Below are positions 41,795-51,904 of a DNA stretch of 59,875 nucleotides, piece by piece. This stretch comes from BRH-c54 sp036567945 (GTDB lineage: Bacteria; Bacteroidota; Bacteroidia; Flavobacteriales_E; Vicingaceae), in NCBI GenBank assembly GCA_036567945.1, contig DATCTM010000067.1, positions 1-59,875 of the forward strand, in the 5' to 3' direction. Position 1 is the stretch's first letter; every line of letters starts with the position of its first letter. The translations under genes and the position numbers were made by a program. The notes under the pieces are model-generated. The model was given only the letters and a program-made list of their open reading frames with translations. It made no database searches and had not been told where the DNA came from.

Positions 41795-43171
41795 CTATTG
41801 AACCACCAATTTTTTAGCGTATTTATAAGACTCGTTTACTAATTCAACATAATAAATGCCTTTAGGTAATGAGCTAACATTAATTAAAGTATTAGTAGAG
41901 TTTGCTTTTTGTTCCAATAAAGTTTTTCCTAATACATCTTTAATCTGTACCACCACATTATTAGGAATGTCTTCTAGTTGGATGGTTACATATCCATCTG
42001 CCGGGTTAGGATAAATAGAGAAATAATTATTACTGTAATTAATAGGTACAATGTGTGAATAGGTACTTTCTCCATCAAAATCGGTTTGTTTTAAACGGTA
42101 ATAAGAAGTGCCTAAAATAGGGAACTTGTCTTCATCTTTATAATGTAAAACTTCTTGAGAGTTTCCTGCTCCACTTTTTCTCAAAACTTCTTTCCAATTT
42201 ATAGCATCTTTACTTTTTTCTACAGTAAAAAAATCGTTATTTATTTCAGAGGCTGTTTGCCAACTTAATTGAACAGTACTATTTTTTACCTCTACATTAA
42301 AATCTAATAGTACAATAGGAAGAATTTCTATAGACTGCATATTATAAGCAACAAAAGCAACATCAGTATTAGGTGTCAACTGATGCTGAAATTTAGTTAC
42401 TGTAGCATAATTTCCTACTGTTATTCCCAAATCAGCAAAATCGAATGCTAATAGCCTTAAATTTCTAGAAGATGCTGTAGAACCACCACAAGCTAGCCCT
42501 ATTATGTTATAAAACTTCCAAGTTGGTTGAGCAACAGTTGATACACCATTAAAGTTTACAGCAACCTGATTACCAACAAGATTATTTGATGCGTCTAAAA
42601 ATCGGAATTGATCGAGCAAAGAACCATTTACATCCCCAGCTTGTGTAATAATAATATCTGGAACGCCATCACCTATAGAGCTAGCATCTATTCCTGCAAC
42701 AGTATATTGAATATTTCCACCAATGTTAAATATAGCGGTTGATAAATCTAATCCATTTATACCATCGGTTAAGTAAGCGGAAACATTATTTCCTCCGGCA
42801 GGAACTACAGGAGGAGCACAACCGTTACCACCACTAAAACCACCAAATTGTCTTCCAATTCCAATTAATGCACTGGAATTACTACCATTCACTGTTGCCG
42901 GCATGGCTTGAAATACTTGTGGTGTAAATGTTACAGCATTAGCTGTTAACGTTGCATCATTCACTCCTGTGGACCATGTTGTCCCTCCACTTTCAAATGC
43001 TAATAAGTGATGGGTAGCGACATCCGCTATTTGAGGACTAGCGGTGCTACTGGTAAAAAATCCATTGTGATCAGTATAAATACGAATTACATTGGTTTGT
43101 GACAAACATGCTACATAACTAAAAACAATTAGATGAGTTGTTACTATATATTTTATTAAAAACATAATCAT
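41795..43171 (-). CDS. Secreted protein with T9SS type A sorting domain
   Basis: A 458-residue protein with a signal peptide of about 25 residues; the start could also be the ATG at 43165. The middle (residues 26-285) is a beta-rich region typical of Bacteroidota surface proteins and matches no enzyme family I know. Residues 285-380 form the linker domain (NDFFTVEKSKDAINW, GAGNSQEVLHYKDED, YYRLKQTDFDGES), also seen in the protein at 33303-35156. The end (from about 385) opens FSIYPNPADGYVTIQL and is a type A sorting domain for T9SS export and surface anchoring. A possible weak -7 element (TATACTTG, minus strand, 43199-43206) lies upstream. Confidence 0.85.
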   Translation of the reverse strand: MIMFLIKYIVTTHLIVFSYVACLSQTNVIRIYTDHNGFFTSSTASPQIADVATHHLLAFESGGTTWSTGVNDATLTANAVTFTPQVFQAMPATVNGSNSSALIGIGRQFGGFSGGNGCAPPVVPAGGNNVSAYLTDGINGLDLSTAIFNIGGNIQYTVAGIDASSIGDGVPDIIITQAGDVNGSLLDQFRFLDASNNLVGNQVAVNFNGVSTVAQPTWKFYNIIGLACGGSTASSRNLRLLAFDFADLGITVGNYATVTKFQHQLTPNTDVAFVAYNMQSIEILPIVLLDFNVEVKNSTVQLSWQTASEINNDFFTVEKSKDAINWKEVLRKSGAGNSQEVLHYKDEDKFPILGTSYYRLKQTDFDGESTYSHIVPINYSNNYFSIYPNPADGYVTIQLEDIPNNVVVQIKDVLGKTLLEQKANSTNTLINVSSLPKGIYYVELVNESYKYAKKLVVQ

Positions 43172-43301
43172 TGTTTGTTAGTTTACAGTAAATTAAAACA
43201 AGTATAATTTTTGTTTTGCTTATAAAAGGCTTAGATTTAAAAAATTGGATTATAATTTACCCTTTAAAGGCTAAAAAAGTTACAAAAATATCATAGTAAA
43301 T

Positions 43302-44054
43302 TCATACAAACTCTTTCAACTCCAATTTTTCACCATCAAAAACTGCATAGGTATTATGCTTTATCCATTCTCCTAAATTAAAATAAGTGGAATTCTCACT
43401 TATTGGAATTTCTAAGGGTAAATGGCGATGTCCGAAAACAAAATAATCGATATGTTCTTTTTTTAGGTAGTCTTTACAAAAGTGATAGAGCAACTCTTTT
43501 TCTTTTCCTTCAAATTTTTCATCATAGGTAATGTTGTTTTTTCTACTTTTTCTACTCCACGCATTAGCTACACCTATTCCCAAATTGGGATGAATACGTG
43601 CAAATAACCATTGACAAACTTTACTGGCAAAAACTGCTTTTAACATTTTGTATTGTTTATCGCCCGGTCCAAGTCCATCTCCATGTCCTATGAAAAATTT
43701 CTTTCCATCATATTCACGAATAATAGGCTCTCTATATAATTTAATTCCTAATTCTTTAGGTAAATAATCAAAAATCCACATATCATGATTGCCTGTAAAA
43801 ACATGAATAGGAATACCACTATCTGTAATCTCAGCAATTTTTCCTTGCAAACGAACAAATCCTTTAGGGATGACAGTTTTATATTCAAACCAAAAATCAA
43901 AAATATCGCCTAATAAATAGATTTCCGAAGCATCTTTTTTTACTTCATCTAACCACTTTACTATTCTAGCTTCACGTTTTTTACTTTCTTCATGATTAGG
44001 TGCTCCTAAATGAAAATCTGAGGCAAAGTATATTTTGGTGGGTTTATTAGTCAT
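43302..44054 (-). CDS. lpxH: UDP-2,3-diacylglucosamine diphosphatase (lipid A synthesis)
   Basis: LpxH cleaves UDP-2,3-diacylglucosamine to lipid X, the fourth step of lipid A synthesis at the inner membrane. The 250-residue metallophosphoesterase has DFHLGAP, LLGDIFDFWFEY, FTGNHDMWIF and FGHRHLP, the metal motifs in order. I start it at the ATG at 44054 (MTNKPTKIYFASDFHLG), which is standard. A longer frame to 44099 would overlap the upstream peptidase gene by 11 bases and adds a cysteine-rich tail with no support. Confidence 0.92.
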   Translation of the reverse strand: MTNKPTKIYFASDFHLGAPNHEESKKREARIVKWLDEVKKDASEIYLLGDIFDFWFEYKTVIPKGFVRLQGKIAEITDSGIPIHVFTGNHDMWIFDYLPKELGIKLYREPIIREYDGKKFFIGHGDGLGPGDKQYKMLKAVFASKVCQWLFARIHPNLGIGVANAWSRKSRKNNITYDEKFEGKEKELLYHFCKDYLKKEHIDYFVFGHRHLPLEIPISENSTYFNLGEWIKHNTYAVFDGEKLELKEFV

Positions 44055-44088
44055 CTTAAAATCAAAACTACATAATTTTTGCAGACAA

Positions 44089-47000
44089 TTACATATCAAA
44101 TTTTCTAATTAACTCAAATGGTTGTATCAATTTTAGGTTCAATACAAACCTAATTTTATCTTGATATTTCAATTGATTTAATTCTCCTGAAGATGTGATT
44201 GGAAAATATATTTCAAAAAAATCGGGTATAACATTTACCGCTACACCAAAATTATATGCAAAATCGGAAACTCTGTCCACTTCATTACCTGAAAAATCTC
44301 GTGTAAGCGTTGCTGCCATTCCCACATCAGCATATAAACTAAGGTGTTTGGTAAACAAACTACTTTCTATATTTACTGTGTTCATCCATTTATTGGCTTT
44401 CATAAACTGCCCTTGCGATTCAGGAATTACAGGATTTCTAAAACCTCCATCTAGCATCGCAATTTGTTGTTTATATCTGCCTACATCATTTCTACCTAAA
44501 AACAACTCGTTATACATGTAGTCTGATGCTTCAGTTCCACTAAAATTGTAATTAAAACGGCTATTTTGTTGTTCATCTCTATTATACAAAAATCTTCCGA
44601 CAAAAAATCTAAAATTTAAACCTGTTCCTGGTCTTTTGTAAGCAAAACCATAATGTGCTTCTACATTTAATTTCACAAAATCTTGATGTTGCTGTACATT
44701 TGCTTTTAACATATACGGATTTATAGGATGCTTGCTTTTCACTCCAACAATTACATTATTGATGTAGAAATAACTTAACGTGTCTTCGTAAAGTACTTTG
44801 CCGTTTTCATCTCTTTTAGAAAAATTGGTATTTTCTTCAAAAATATTTACAAACTCATAACTAAAAAATGTGCTATTCGCTTGTCTAGCTCTGTTTTTTC
44901 TAAAATCTATTTCAATCTTCGGATTAACTTTATAGTACTTCAATTGCTGCTCACCATAATTTAACATAGTAAAAGATTTTGCACTTGCACCTACTGCCAT
45001 ATTTTGTATAAATGTATTGGGCATAATATGGTAAAAAGCGGAAGCATAACCATTAATTTCGTTCGTAGAAAATGAATAAAGCGGAGCCAAAATGTACTCG
45101 AACTTTTTAGACGGTATAAGAGAATTATAAAAAGCCATTCCCATCATAAACTTATCGTTGTTATTCCAACCTGCTATTGGTGAGAAAAACAACTGCGTCT
45201 TATCAGGGTTTTCTATGCTTCCCATCCACTGCAAGCGTAAAGGCTCCATGGTTTTAAACAATCCTTTCGCTTTAAGTGTATTGTTTTGTCTATTTATTTC
45301 AGGAATGTTTTTCTGAGCATCAATTTTATAGCTGTCATAATCGCCTTTTTCAAAAGGAACAAAAGCTTTTTTAGCAATAGGCTCATAGCATTGTGTAGCT
45401 ACAATTTTTCCGTCTTTAATCCCAGAAATAGAAAAAGGCCCGTTTATTTTACCGTTGTTTTTAATTTTCAACAACAAATTTCCAAGGGTATCAGTTTTAT
45501 TTCTGGTAATTTTATAATCAATTTTTTTGGTAGTTTTTATCATATCATCAAAAAACCAATCTAGGTTCTCGCCAATTTCTTCTTCAAAAATTTTTCTTAA
45601 ATCTTTTGGTTGTGGATGTTTGAATTTCCATTCCTGAAAATAGCGTTGCATACATTTATCAAACTTTTCCTCTCCCAAATAATTTTTTAAATAATCAAAA
45701 ACAATAGCAGATTTTGAGTAAACAATTCCTCCATAATTTAAAGGAGTATATTCCGCAGCATGTAATTCTATAGGTTGGTCTTTATTTCTTTTAGCATTTA
45801 ACAAATAAGCCAATTCGTATTGATGTTTATGTGGATGACTGGCTAAATCGAACCAATTAAAAACTTTTTCATTTTTATCATCTAGTTCTCCAACTAACAA
45901 TCTTTCTGGATATTTAGTTTTTACATACCTCAACTCATTAAATGAATTGATACCTTCATCCATCCATGGATGTAAACGTTCGTTTGTTCCTAAAATACCA
46001 TAAAACCAATTATGTCCTACTTCATGCATAATTACTGTCTCTAAAGCAAAAGCATCACCAGATTGTCCAATTACCGTAACGTTAGGATATTCCATTCCTG
46101 CTCCCGCACTTAAAGCTCCATCTACAGCAGTAACATGTTTGTAAGGATAATCGCCATTCCATAAGGAATAATAGTAAGTAGCATCATTTAAATATTCAAT
46201 GCTTTTTTTCCATAAATTGGCTTCGTTATTGGTAAACATTGCCCAAGTGGTCACTTTTTCTTTTGAGTTAAGCAATTCAACTTCTCCTTTTAAAACATGA
46301 TATCGTTTATCGGCAAACCAAGCAAAATCATGCACTTTTTCTTGATGATAATGAAGCGTTTTTGTTTCAGAAGAAGATTCCGGGAAAGACATGTCTGCAT
46401 CAAATTCTTCAATTGTTGCAGTATAATCAGCAATACTATCAAGCCATTTTATTTCAGCTTCGCCATTAATTAAATCACCTGTTGCACCTACCCTGTAGTT
46501 TTTAGGTAAAGTAATATATACATCAAAAGTGCCAAATTCAGAATAAAATTCTCCCTGATTTAAATAAGGCATTTGATTCCAACCATTTTCATCATAAACA
46601 GCAGGTTTAGGATACCACTGGGTAATCTGATAAGATTGCTCCATATGTCCCAGTCGTGAGAAAACACCTAAGGGTAATTTTACACTAAAAGGCGTATAAA
46701 TTTCTACTGACTCTCCTGGCAAAAGTGACTCCGGTAAATATACAATGGCAACATCTTCATTTTCTTCGGTAATAGTCCAAATAGCTACTTCACCATTTAC
46801 TTTAAATTCCAATCCATCAATAAAACCCAAATGTTTATCGTGAGAAAAATACAACATGGTATTATTTTCTTCCAACAACTGTTTCGTTAAAGCAGTTTTA
46901 TAATTTTTATAAGCATTGGGCCATAAATGAAAATAGATGTAGTTCAGTGTTTTTTTAGAATTATTCTTATACCAAATGGTTTCTTTTCCATCCAACTGAT

Positions 47001-47124
47001 GCAGTTCATCATTTAACGCAACATGAATTTCATAATTTACTTCTTGCTGAAAATAATTTGAATCAGGCTGCGCAACAAGCTCAACAAATAATAAAAAAAA
47101 CGATAGTCCTAGTAAGAATTTCAT
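44089..47124 (-). CDS. M1 family aminopeptidase-like metallopeptidase
   Basis: A 1011-residue exported protein. The signal peptide ends near residue 19 (VELVAQ). The gluzincin site is complete: GAGMEYP (341-347), HEVGH (His367, Glu368, His371) and Glu390 exactly 18 residues later in WMDEG. Residues 600-1011 form a long region rich in aromatic beta strands (YSFSTNEINGYASAFYHIMP and later repeats), which looks like an outer membrane beta-barrel or a large beta domain. Such M1 proteins are common in Bacteroidota. They may trim peptides outside the cell. It lies between the CorC-like gene and lpxH on the same strand. Confidence 0.88.
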   Translation of the reverse strand: MKFLLGLSFFLLFVELVAQPDSNYFQQEVNYEIHVALNDELHQLDGKETIWYKNNSKKTLNYIYFHLWPNAYKNYKTALTKQLLEENNTMLYFSHDKHLGFIDGLEFKVNGEVAIWTITEENEDVAIVYLPESLLPGESVEIYTPFSVKLPLGVFSRLGHMEQSYQITQWYPKPAVYDENGWNQMPYLNQGEFYSEFGTFDVYITLPKNYRVGATGDLINGEAEIKWLDSIADYTATIEEFDADMSFPESSSETKTLHYHQEKVHDFAWFADKRYHVLKGEVELLNSKEKVTTWAMFTNNEANLWKKSIEYLNDATYYYSLWNGDYPYKHVTAVDGALSAGAGMEYPNVTVIGQSGDAFALETVIMHEVGHNWFYGILGTNERLHPWMDEGINSFNELRYVKTKYPERLLVGELDDKNEKVFNWFDLASHPHKHQYELAYLLNAKRNKDQPIELHAAEYTPLNYGGIVYSKSAIVFDYLKNYLGEEKFDKCMQRYFQEWKFKHPQPKDLRKIFEEEIGENLDWFFDDMIKTTKKIDYKITRNKTDTLGNLLLKIKNNGKINGPFSISGIKDGKIVATQCYEPIAKKAFVPFEKGDYDSYKIDAQKNIPEINRQNNTLKAKGLFKTMEPLRLQWMGSIENPDKTQLFFSPIAGWNNNDKFMMGMAFYNSLIPSKKFEYILAPLYSFSTNEINGYASAFYHIMPNTFIQNMAVGASAKSFTMLNYGEQQLKYYKVNPKIEIDFRKNRARQANSTFFSYEFVNIFEENTNFSKRDENGKVLYEDTLSYFYINNVIVGVKSKHPINPYMLKANVQQHQDFVKLNVEAHYGFAYKRPGTGLNFRFFVGRFLYNRDEQQNSRFNYNFSGTEASDYMYNELFLGRNDVGRYKQQIAMLDGGFRNPVIPESQGQFMKANKWMNTVNIESSLFTKHLSLYADVGMAATLTRDFSGNEVDRVSDFAYNFGVAVNVIPDFFEIYFPITSSGELNQLKYQDKIRFVLNLKLIQPFELIRKFDM

Positions 47125-47146
47125 TATTAATTTTTAGAATAAAATT

Positions 47147-48415
47147 TTATTCGTCATTATCTGTGATACGGATAGTTACCAAATCAATCTTATTGTTACT
47201 TACTTTATCAATTTTGATTTCAAGACCATTATGCCTAATAACCTCATCTTTTTCAGGAATAGATTCATCTATAGAAATGATTAACCCTGCCAATGTTTCG
47301 TAATCATCAGATTCAGGTAAGTCGAGCATGTATTTTTCGTTAATATAGTCAATTTCCAATCTTGCCGAAAATTGATATAAATCTTCATCTATTTTAATCT
47401 CTGTAAGTTCCTCATTATCGTGTTCATCTTCAATATCACCAAAAATTTCTTCAATAATATCTTCGGTAGTAATAATTCCTGATGTTCCGCCAAACTCATC
47501 AACCACAACAGCTACACTTTTTCTTAGGGTTATAAATTCCTGTAGAATTTGATTGGCAGGCATAGATTCAGGAATAATAGATATGGGCAACAATATAGAT
47601 TTTACCGTTTTAGGTTTTTTAAACAACTCTTTAGAGTGAATATATCCAATAATATTATCAATAGAGTCTCTATAAATTAATATTTTGGACAAGCCTGTTT
47701 CTATAAATTTATCTCTAATGGTTGCCAAAGGAATTTCAATATCCATAGCTACCAAATCGGTTCTGGGAACCATACAATCACGAGCTTTAACACTAGAAAA
47801 ATCTAAAGCATTCTTGAAAATTTGAATTTCATTATCTACATCTTCTCCTTCTTCTTTCTTCTGCTGAATATTGGTCATAAAATGTTCCAAATCTATTTTG
47901 GTAAAAGCCATGTCGCTTTCTGATGTATCTACTCTAAAAAGTTTAAGGATTAAGTTGGAAACTCCCAACACCAATAAGGTAAATGGGTAAAGTACTACAT
48001 ACACAATTTGCAATGGAATTGCCCCTATTGTAAGTGCTTTATTAGGATTAATTCTTAAAAGCGATTTTGGCAAAAACTCAGAAAAGAAAAGTATTAATAT
48101 AGTTGAAATTATAGTTTGAATAAGCAGCACAATAAAATCATTTGCCGTTATTTTTTCATAAATTATTGGCTCTAACAATTTTGCCATTAAAATACTATAA
48201 ATTACCAGTGCAACATTGTTTCCAATAAGCATGGCACTAATAAATTTAGCAGGATTTTTTAAGAAAAAAGAGAGTATTTTTCCTGAGAAGACGCCTTTTT
48301 TACTGCTCAGCTCAATTTTAAGTCGATTAGCGGTAACAAAAGCTATTTCCATTCCGGAAAATAGTGCTGAGAACAGCATGGCAATTAGGATGTAAATAAT
48401 ATCTGGCGAGGGCAT
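47147..48415 (-). CDS. CNNM/CorC-family membrane protein (DUF21, CBS pair, CorC domain)
   Basis: A 422-residue inner membrane protein. Residues 1-185 are the DUF21/CNNM membrane domain with the start LFSALFSGMEIAFVTANR. Residues 200-330 are two CBS domains (RDCMVPRTDLVAM, FGGTSGIITTEDIIEEIFGD). Residues 340-420 are the CorC/HlyC C-terminal domain. Related proteins affect Mg, Co or Na transport, and the paralogue GldE works in gliding. I call it a family member only. It follows the small membrane protein gene in the envelope cluster. Confidence 0.88.
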   Translation of the reverse strand: MPSPDIIYILIAMLFSALFSGMEIAFVTANRLKIELSSKKGVFSGKILSFFLKNPAKFISAMLIGNNVALVIYSILMAKLLEPIIYEKITANDFIVLLIQTIISTILILFFSEFLPKSLLRINPNKALTIGAIPLQIVYVVLYPFTLLVLGVSNLILKLFRVDTSESDMAFTKIDLEHFMTNIQQKKEEGEDVDNEIQIFKNALDFSSVKARDCMVPRTDLVAMDIEIPLATIRDKFIETGLSKILIYRDSIDNIIGYIHSKELFKKPKTVKSILLPISIIPESMPANQILQEFITLRKSVAVVVDEFGGTSGIITTEDIIEEIFGDIEDEHDNEELTEIKIDEDLYQFSARLEIDYINEKYMLDLPESDDYETLAGLIISIDESIPEKDEVIRHNGLEIKIDKVSNNKIDLVTIRITDNDE

Positions 48416-48452
48416 TTAATTTTTAAATATATTGGTGTAAAGTTATAAAAAA

Positions 48453-48638
48453 TTATTGGCCCATTCTTCGTCTTTGTCTTCTTCTTAAAAAATATAAAAT
48501 TGTTGCTAAAGCAGTCAGCATAAAAAAGAAAAGTGCATCCTCTGTAGCAGTAAAAAAAAGATGATATATTCCTATTACACCACTAATAATAGCAATTACT
48601 AGCCACATTAATTCTAAAAATCTTATTACTTTGTTCAT
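48453..48638 (-). CDS. Small two-span membrane protein, function unknown
   Basis: A 61-residue protein with two hydrophobic spans (FLELMWLVIAIISGVIGIYH and the DALFFFMLTALATILYFL segment) and a strongly basic end (RRRQRRRMGQ), which places both ends in the cytoplasm. It lies between lptC and the CNNM/CorC gene. The same small gene at this place occurs in other Bacteroidota as I recall, which suggests a link to envelope work. I recognise no family name. Confidence 0.7.
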   Translation of the reverse strand: MNKVIRFLELMWLVIAIISGVIGIYHLFFTATEDALFFFMLTALATILYFLRRRQRRRMGQ

Positions 48639-48684
48639 ATTGTTAATTGTTCAGTCTACAAATTTCTAATCTCTAATTAAAAAA

Positions 48685-49269
48685 TTAAGGATTAGCAACA
48701 GCAGTTGAATCCTTATTTTCTTTAAGCAAGATAGTTCCTTTAATCTTATTAATTTTCCATTTGGTAAAATCTTCATTGGCTTCAAAGCCTTCTCCCATTA
48801 AAATTTCGTCTTCAGTAGTAATTTTCACAAATTCATCAGAATAAATCTTTGCCGAATCCTGCTTCCAAACTAAATGTTCTGTATTTAATTTTTCACCTTT
48901 TTCATTTACTACCACTACATCATTTTTGGCTTCCATAATATTTTCATTAATGCGATGAATGGCGTAGTTAGCAGTAAGGGTTGTATTTACTTGTTTCAAT
49001 GAATCAAAAAAAATAACTTCAATTCCTTCACTCATTTCTAAATATGGGTTTTCTGAAGCATATTCTTCCATTTTAGGAGCAGATACTTTAATTTTTACCG
49101 CAGCTTTTTCGGAATAAATCAGTTGAACATTTTTACCTTTTTTTAATGGTAATTTTTCTTTTTGAGTAAGTTGTTCAACTTCTTTCAAATCATTTTCACA
49201 CCCAAAACAAATAATCCCGATGCTAAAAAGCAACGGGATTATTATTCTATTATAGAAAAGTAGTTTCAA
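48685..49269 (-). CDS. lptC: LPS export protein LptC
   Basis: LptC joins the LptBFG transporter to the periplasmic bridge that carries lipopolysaccharide to the outer membrane. The 194-residue protein has an N-terminal membrane anchor with a cysteine (FGCENDLKEVEQL) that may be lipidated, then the LptC fold. Its Bacteroidota features are the EVIFFDSLKQVNTTLTANYA and VWKQDSAKIYSDEFVKI segments. The start is TTG at 49269; no in-frame ATG exists before the fold. It begins six bases after the TPR gene, inside the coaX-started cluster. Confidence 0.88.
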   Translation of the reverse strand: MKLLFYNRIIIPLLFSIGIICFGCENDLKEVEQLTQKEKLPLKKGKNVQLIYSEKAAVKIKVSAPKMEEYASENPYLEMSEGIEVIFFDSLKQVNTTLTANYAIHRINENIMEAKNDVVVVNEKGEKLNTEHLVWKQDSAKIYSDEFVKITTEDEILMGEGFEANEDFTKWKINKIKGTILLKENKDSTAVANP

Positions 49270-49275
49270 TTTTAC

Positions 49276-50553
49276 TTATTTCGTTTTAACAGTTGTGTTT
49301 TCATTAATCCAACATTCAACTTTGTAAGCATCCCCATTCTTTTGGTTATAAAAGAATACATCTTTTGTTTCAGGAAAACGAGCAGAAACGGCTGCCATTT
49401 TTTTGTTTGCTTCAGCAGCAGCTTCTCCATCAACACTTTTTGCTTTTTGATATTTATCATATGCAGCCCAATAAGCACCAAACTTACCCAATTTACCATC
49501 ATCACAAGAAGCAGCTCCGTATAAATAAGCATCTCCAATTAGAATGTAAGGTTCTCCCCAACCTGATCTAGCTCCTATTGCTTTTAAAGCATAACTTTTT
49601 GCAGAAGCATTATCTCCTTTAGACAAATAAGTTTCAGCGATACTTAAATAAAAGTCTGCTTTTTCATCATCTGTTTCAGCCATATCAACTGCTTTCTGGA
49701 AAAACTCAATAGCTTTTGCATAATCTTTATTTTTCCAGAAAATTCTACCCATTCCATCAGCACCTGATGCAGAAGGTTCTATTTCAAAATATGCTTGAGC
49801 TACAGAGGCAAAAATATCTGCATCATAACATTTCTTTCTTTTTAATAAAGTAACCATTCTTTTCAACCAGTCTTTATTAGTTTTATTAGCTTCAAAACCT
49901 TTTTCAGCTAAAGGTACCAATACTTCACAATCTAAGTAAGGAGCAGCAACAGCATTAATTTTTTCTTCAGCATCTCTATAATCATTATCTGTATTTGCTC
50001 CTGTTAAATCCATAATCTTACCGTAAAGCTCTACTAATTCAGCTTTAGTCATTAATTCATTTTTTTCTTTGTTTGCAGCAGCATACATTAATGCCACTAA
50101 AGTACCAGCCTGAGATTTAGCCCCTAACAACTCAACAGATTCATTTAAGATATTGAACGTTTTTTCATACTCTTTTCCTCTATATACTAACATCATTTGT
50201 CCTTTATATCCCAACACATAACCTCTTTGACCAAAATACTCAATACGTTGATCGTAAATGGCAAACATGGTATCCAAATAAGCTTCTTTTTTAGCTTCAT
50301 CTTTTTCTTTATCAGCTAAGCTTTTGTACATAGAAGCGCCATTAATATATAATGACTTTTGTGAACCTGGACAAACTTTATAAGCTACTTTCCACATACT
50401 TAAAGCCAATTTAGGATCAGATTTTAAATAATCTTTATAAATTAAGTTGTTGATACAAGTGATACTATCTTCAGGAGTTGCTCCGTATTTGCCTTGAGCA
50501 TTTACATTGTAAGCAATTAAAATCCCTAGAAGTATTGTTGCTATTTTTTTCAT
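49276..50553 (-). CDS. Secreted TPR protein of the coaX-lptC cluster, function unknown
   Basis: A 425-residue exported protein (signal peptide MKKIATILLGILIAYNVNAQ); I start it at 50553, not 24 bases upstream. Tetratricopeptide repeats are seen near residues 270-350 (AIEFFQKAVDMAETDDEKAD and AYLYGAASC segments). Five or six cysteines lie in short conserved boxes (KVCPGS, YLDCEV, KKCYDAD, ASCDDG, VECWIN). It lies between an outer membrane barrel gene and lptC, which recurs in the phylum as I recall. A role in outer membrane or LPS assembly is inference from position only. Confidence 0.8.
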   Translation of the reverse strand: MKKIATILLGILIAYNVNAQGKYGATPEDSITCINNLIYKDYLKSDPKLALSMWKVAYKVCPGSQKSLYINGASMYKSLADKEKDEAKKEAYLDTMFAIYDQRIEYFGQRGYVLGYKGQMMLVYRGKEYEKTFNILNESVELLGAKSQAGTLVALMYAAANKEKNELMTKAELVELYGKIMDLTGANTDNDYRDAEEKINAVAAPYLDCEVLVPLAEKGFEANKTNKDWLKRMVTLLKRKKCYDADIFASVAQAYFEIEPSASGADGMGRIFWKNKDYAKAIEFFQKAVDMAETDDEKADFYLSIAETYLSKGDNASAKSYALKAIGARSGWGEPYILIGDAYLYGAASCDDGKLGKFGAYWAAYDKYQKAKSVDGEAAAEANKKMAAVSARFPETKDVFFYNQKNGDAYKVECWINENTTVKTK

Positions 50554-50578
50554 TGTGTTTGTTTTTATAGTTATCATT

Positions 50579-51904
50579 TTAATTATATTTTCTTTTTATA
50601 AACCATTTATCATTAATAATAATGCCAACATTAAAGTTGATAAAAGTTTCTTGAATAAGTCCATCAATAGCTGCCCCTCTTTTTCCGTATTCTATTCCCA
50701 GATTTAGAGTTGGTACTGATGTTCCTGTTCTTCTTAGTGGCAAACCTGTCCCAAAAGTTATGCCGTATTCATTTAATTGATTATCATTAATGGTGAAATA
50801 TGAATTTGAATACCTGAACCCAAACCTGTAAGCTATTCTTTTAAAGTAACTTCCTACATAATCATCGTATTTTGGCGTAATTTGAAAACCAGCAGCAAAA
50901 CTTTGCACTTTATTGTAGCTATATAATGGATTGGTAGATGCAATGCTTGTCCAATCAGCTATATTATAATCAAATGCTATAATCCATTTATTTTTCTTTT
51001 CGAAAGAAAAACCAACACCATATTCTAATGGCATATTAATAGTTTGCTCACTATTATTTGTTTCTAAGATGGTATCTTTAATTGTTCCAAAATCTGCCGA
51101 ACCAATAAAACTTCTTACTATTCTGTTTTGTTTCGTATTTAACTCTTTAGCCAAACCCACCGTTGCTCCAACAGTTAAAACATATGTTTCTTTTTCTAAA
51201 GAGGTAGAGTCATATCTGGAAAAATTCTTTTGATATTGCGTTCCAAAATCGAAAGAAAAATCTGAAGTAGTTGATTCACTTAAATCCCATATATTTAACC
51301 CTTGAGATAAATTTCCAAAAATGGTTTTGCTATCAAATTCCAATCTTCCGAAATAAAAATTTGCATTAGCTCCAAAAGCAAGGTTTGAGCTAGAATCTAA
51401 TTTAACATTAAACCCATTTCCAAAATAAAATTTATTTAAGCCACCCTCTCCTTTTCTAATTTCTGTAACACTTCCAACATTTTCATCGGTATAACTGTTG
51501 GTATAATCATACCCAATACTGGTAACAGGCATCAATCCAAAACTCATTCCCCAAGTCTTTTGAATAACCGGAAAAGCCAATGCTAATGAAGAAACGTACG
51601 GGTTAGTTTTATATTGAGATTGATTTCCATCAGATAGCCAAAGTGCATTATTTACAAAGTTAAATTCAAAAGTGGTTACTATCAATTCTGAATAAGATGC
51701 CGAATTTTTAACATTTATATTCAAATTAGAACGAAGTCCTATAGCTGTTCCTCCCATAGCAAAATTTTGGGAAAAACTTTGTGGACGAATAACACCCACT
51801 CCATATTTAGAGTATGGAGAATTGGTAGTGGTTTGAGCAAAAGCAATACTGCTAATACATAAGCAAACAAAAAACAAAACAGCAGTACTAATCTTTTTTA
51901 TCAT
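50579..51904 (-). CDS. Outer membrane beta-barrel protein of the coaX-lptC cluster
   Basis: A 441-residue exported protein with a signal peptide (residues 1-24, FAQ end) and about fourteen amphipathic aromatic beta strands, as in FadL-like barrels. Family-type segments are NSPYSKYGVGVIRPQSFSQN and the N-terminal FAMGGTAIGLRSN plug-like part. The C-terminal strand ends in RKYN. Its first 17 bases overlap the end of coaX, so translation is probably coupled. The substrate is unknown. Confidence 0.82.
   Translation of the reverse strand: MIKKISTAVLFFVCLCISSIAFAQTTTNSPYSKYGVGVIRPQSFSQNFAMGGTAIGLRSNLNINVKNSASYSELIVTTFEFNFVNNALWLSDGNQSQYKTNPYVSSLALAFPVIQKTWGMSFGLMPVTSIGYDYTNSYTDENVGSVTEIRKGEGGLNKFYFGNGFNVKLDSSSNLAFGANANFYFGRLEFDSKTIFGNLSQGLNIWDLSESTTSDFSFDFGTQYQKNFSRYDSTSLEKETYVLTVGATVGLAKELNTKQNRIVRSFIGSADFGTIKDTILETNNSEQTINMPLEYGVGFSFEKKNKWIIAFDYNIADWTSIASTNPLYSYNKVQSFAAGFQITPKYDDYVGSYFKRIAYRFGFRYSNSYFTINDNQLNEYGITFGTGLPLRRTGTSVPTLNLGIEYGKRGAAIDGLIQETFINFNVGIIINDKWFIKRKYN

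Noticed and set aside
44055..44099. Longer start for LpxH
   Set aside because: It would overlap the upstream peptidase gene and add residues not seen in the family; MTNKPTKIYFASDFHLG is a normal start.
47147..48415. GldE, the gliding paralogue of the CNNM/CorC family
   Set aside because: gldD and ssb, usual gldE neighbours, are absent and the N-terminus looks like the general family; a plain family name is safer.
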